Virus record (IMG/VR): IMGVR_UViG_3300018414_000180 | Coordinates: 1 to 28,490 of that record | From: a virus | Length of the DNA stretch: 28,490 nucleotides | Direction: 5' to 3' (one strand) | Shown here: in pieces, positions 27,445-28,490 of the stretch | Layout: each line of letters begins with the position of its first letter | How positions within the stretch are numbered: position 1 is the stretch's first letter | The notes under the pieces: model-generated | The model's input: the letters and a program-made list of their open reading frames with translations, nothing else | What the model was told of the DNA's origin: nothing | Databases searched by the model: none | Position numbers and translations under genes: made by a program

Positions 27445-28490
27445 TCAGCCTGGCCAAGCACGGAGCCCTGAACGACGAAAAATATGCAGAGCTGTTTCCT
27501 AACTCCAGCTACGTGGCGACAACTGAATCAGCGGTCGTCACGTTTGGGGAGTACGCACAGACCTGGCTCGACAGCCGGGAAGTGGTAAAGGGCACCCGGG
27601 ATAACTACAAGGGGACACTCAACCTTTACTGGATGCCGGCGCTTGCTGGCATCCCCATGAACGACATCACCCCTATGGCCCTACGCAAAATCATTGCGGC
27701 CACAGACTGGACAAGCCCAGGGGTGAAGCGCGCCGCTATCTCCCGGGTGAATGCGCTGTTCAATACGGCGGTGCAGGATGAGGTAGTCGCGCGCAATCCC
27801 GCGACTTCGATCAAGTTGCCCGCCAGAAAGAAAAAGATCGTCGATCCGTTTACCTCCGAAGAGGCAGACGCAATCATCGAGTGGATGTATGCGAACTTCA
27901 CCAGGCCGGTGACCATGATCTATGCAGCCTATTTCGAGTTTGCTTTCTACAGCGGCATGCGGACCGGCGAACTGCTCGGCTTGCGCTGGGACGAGATCGA
28001 CCTGGCGGCCAAGACAGCACACGTCTGTCGGATCGTTGTGAGGGGCGTCGTTGAGGAGCGCACGAAAACCAAATACGCGAGGACAGTGATGTTGAACTCT
28101 CGCGCCATGAATGCCCTGACCAAGGCACAAGAAATTGCGCAGGAACGAGACAGCGACCGGCGCCGGGTGCGCAAGTCATCGCCCTACGTGTTCCAGCCGT
28201 CCGGAAGTTCACCCTTCATTAAGGGGCCAACCACTACATCCGGACACTTCGCGAAAGCGCTGGAGGCCTTGAAAATAAAGGCCCGCAACCAATACAACTG
28301 CCGCCACACCTACGCTACGATGTGCCTCATGTCGGGCATGAACCCTGCGTTCATCGCCGGGCAGCTTGGGCATAGCGTCCAGGTGCTGCTCTCGACTTAT
28401 GCTCGCTGGCTGAGCTCAACAACGGATTGGACCGAACTCGGGAAGCTCGAAAGCAGAATTGGTACAAAATTGGTACAGGATGAAAAATAA
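27288..28490 (+). CDS. int: Tyrosine recombinase integrase
   Basis: The 400-residue integrase begins MARKPMGLPTGVEFAGDSIR and IRFTWKRRRCETLPYPQT, an Arm-DNA-binding domain of the Min27-like type. A core-binding domain follows at about 83-165 (FGEYAQTWLDSREVVKGTRD). Catalytic residues are Arg225 in YSGMRTGELL, a lysine at about 260-262, Arg339 in YNCRHTYAT, His362 in QLGHS and the nucleophile Tyr371 in LLSTYARW. The first His of the H-x-x-R motif is replaced by Tyr336, a substitution seen in active relatives. AGGAG 9 bases before the ATG at 27288 fixes the start; the frame upstream to 26970 is empty. It overlaps xis by 157 bases, and its stop is the last codon of the window. Confidence 0.93.
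   Translation: MARKPMGLPTGVEFAGDSIRIRFTWKRRRCETLPYPQTAKGIKAAADLRAHVISLAKHGALNDEKYAELFPNSSYVATTESAVVTFGEYAQTWLDSREVVKGTRDNYKGTLNLYWMPALAGIPMNDITPMALRKIIAATDWTSPGVKRAAISRVNALFNTAVQDEVVARNPATSIKLPARKKKIVDPFTSEEADAIIEWMYANFTRPVTMIYAAYFEFAFYSGMRTGELLGLRWDEIDLAAKTAHVCRIVVRGVVEERTKTKYARTVMLNSRAMNALTKAQEIAQERDSDRRRVRKSSPYVFQPSGSSPFIKGPTTTSGHFAKALEALKIKARNQYNCRHTYATMCLMSGMNPAFIAGQLGHSVQVLLSTYARWLSSTTDWTELGKLESRIGTKLVQDEK

Larger units (their letters stand above)
1..28490. mobile_element. Prophage or temperate phage genome, BPP-1-like virion genes with lambda-like control
   Basis: Almost every gene in the window is of phage type: packaging, portal, scaffold, capsid, lysis, CI/Cro/CII, O/P replication, recombination, xis and int. 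Two divergent operons leave the cro-cI region, and int lies at the extreme right, as in an integrated lambda-like genome. The structural order (TerS, TerL, portal, Bbp19-like, scaffold, capsid, Bbp16-like) is that of Bordetella phage BPP-1-type podoviruses. Tail genes and both att sites are not in view, so the element is incomplete here. Whether it is integrated cannot be decided from this window alone. Confidence 0.93.

Noticed and set aside
28456-28478. Tandem ATTGGTACA direct repeat near the end of int, considered as an att or arm-type site.
   Set aside because: It encodes the conserved C-terminus IGTKLVQ of the integrase, and there is no second copy elsewhere in the window to support an attachment site.

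Overview
The window is most of a temperate phage genome integrated in, or taken from, a high-GC gammaproteobacterium. Protein style, codon use and gene families point to Pseudomonas; this is inferred, since no host gene is in view. The virion genes follow the order of Bordetella phage BPP-1-type podoviruses (terminase, portal, Bbp19-like protein, scaffold, major capsid, Bbp16-like cement protein). The control and replication genes follow the lambda plan. Tail genes lie beyond the left edge. The right edge coincides exactly with the integrase stop codon, so neither att site is visible.

Layout. One minus-strand operon runs from about 13.3 kb down to base 1. In transcription order it holds cro, a cII-like gene, an O-like/DnaT-like replication gene, a P-like helicase loader, a small ORF, rusA, a gene in the position of an antiterminator Q, a GvpU-like gene, two tandem terminators, holin, endolysin, an Acb2/Tad1-like anti-CBASS protein, a small conserved protein, the Rz/Rz1 spanins, a small protein, terminase small and large subunits, portal, scaffold, capsid, cement protein, and the first codons of a probable head-tail adaptor. 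From 13.39 kb the plus strand carries cI and a small membrane protein, then a terminator. It continues with a lambda-pL-like early operon: structured leader, small unknown ORFs, a Cas4-like nuclease, a RecT-like annealing protein, a protein with an FtsK-gamma domain, an SbcC-like ATPase, a DnaQ-like exonuclease and a large C5-cytosine methyltransferase. The xis and int genes close the window.

Control. Two clusters of three operator-like sites (consensus TCTGCGCNNNRCGCAGA) lie between cro and cI and downstream of the cI terminator. They match the lambda OR/OL design. Cro and CI share almost the same recognition-helix sequence, which fits binding to the same sites. Intrinsic terminators sit in front of the lysis genes, within the structural operon and inside an early ORF. 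This implies antitermination on both arms.

Cargo. Between the methyltransferase operon and xis/int lies a visibly AT-rich segment (about 24.3-27.0 kb) with two convergent genes. One encodes an intracellular trypsin-like serine protease with an unassigned helical N-terminal region; the other an Orc1/AAA_16-type ATPase with a C-terminal winged helix. They are separated by a short GC-rich scar and flanked by strong inverted repeats. I regard this as the best candidate for an undescribed anti-phage or superinfection-control module. The function is inferred from position, composition and domain types only. The Acb2-like gene in the lysis cassette is the second notable element, because it would counter host CBASS immunity.
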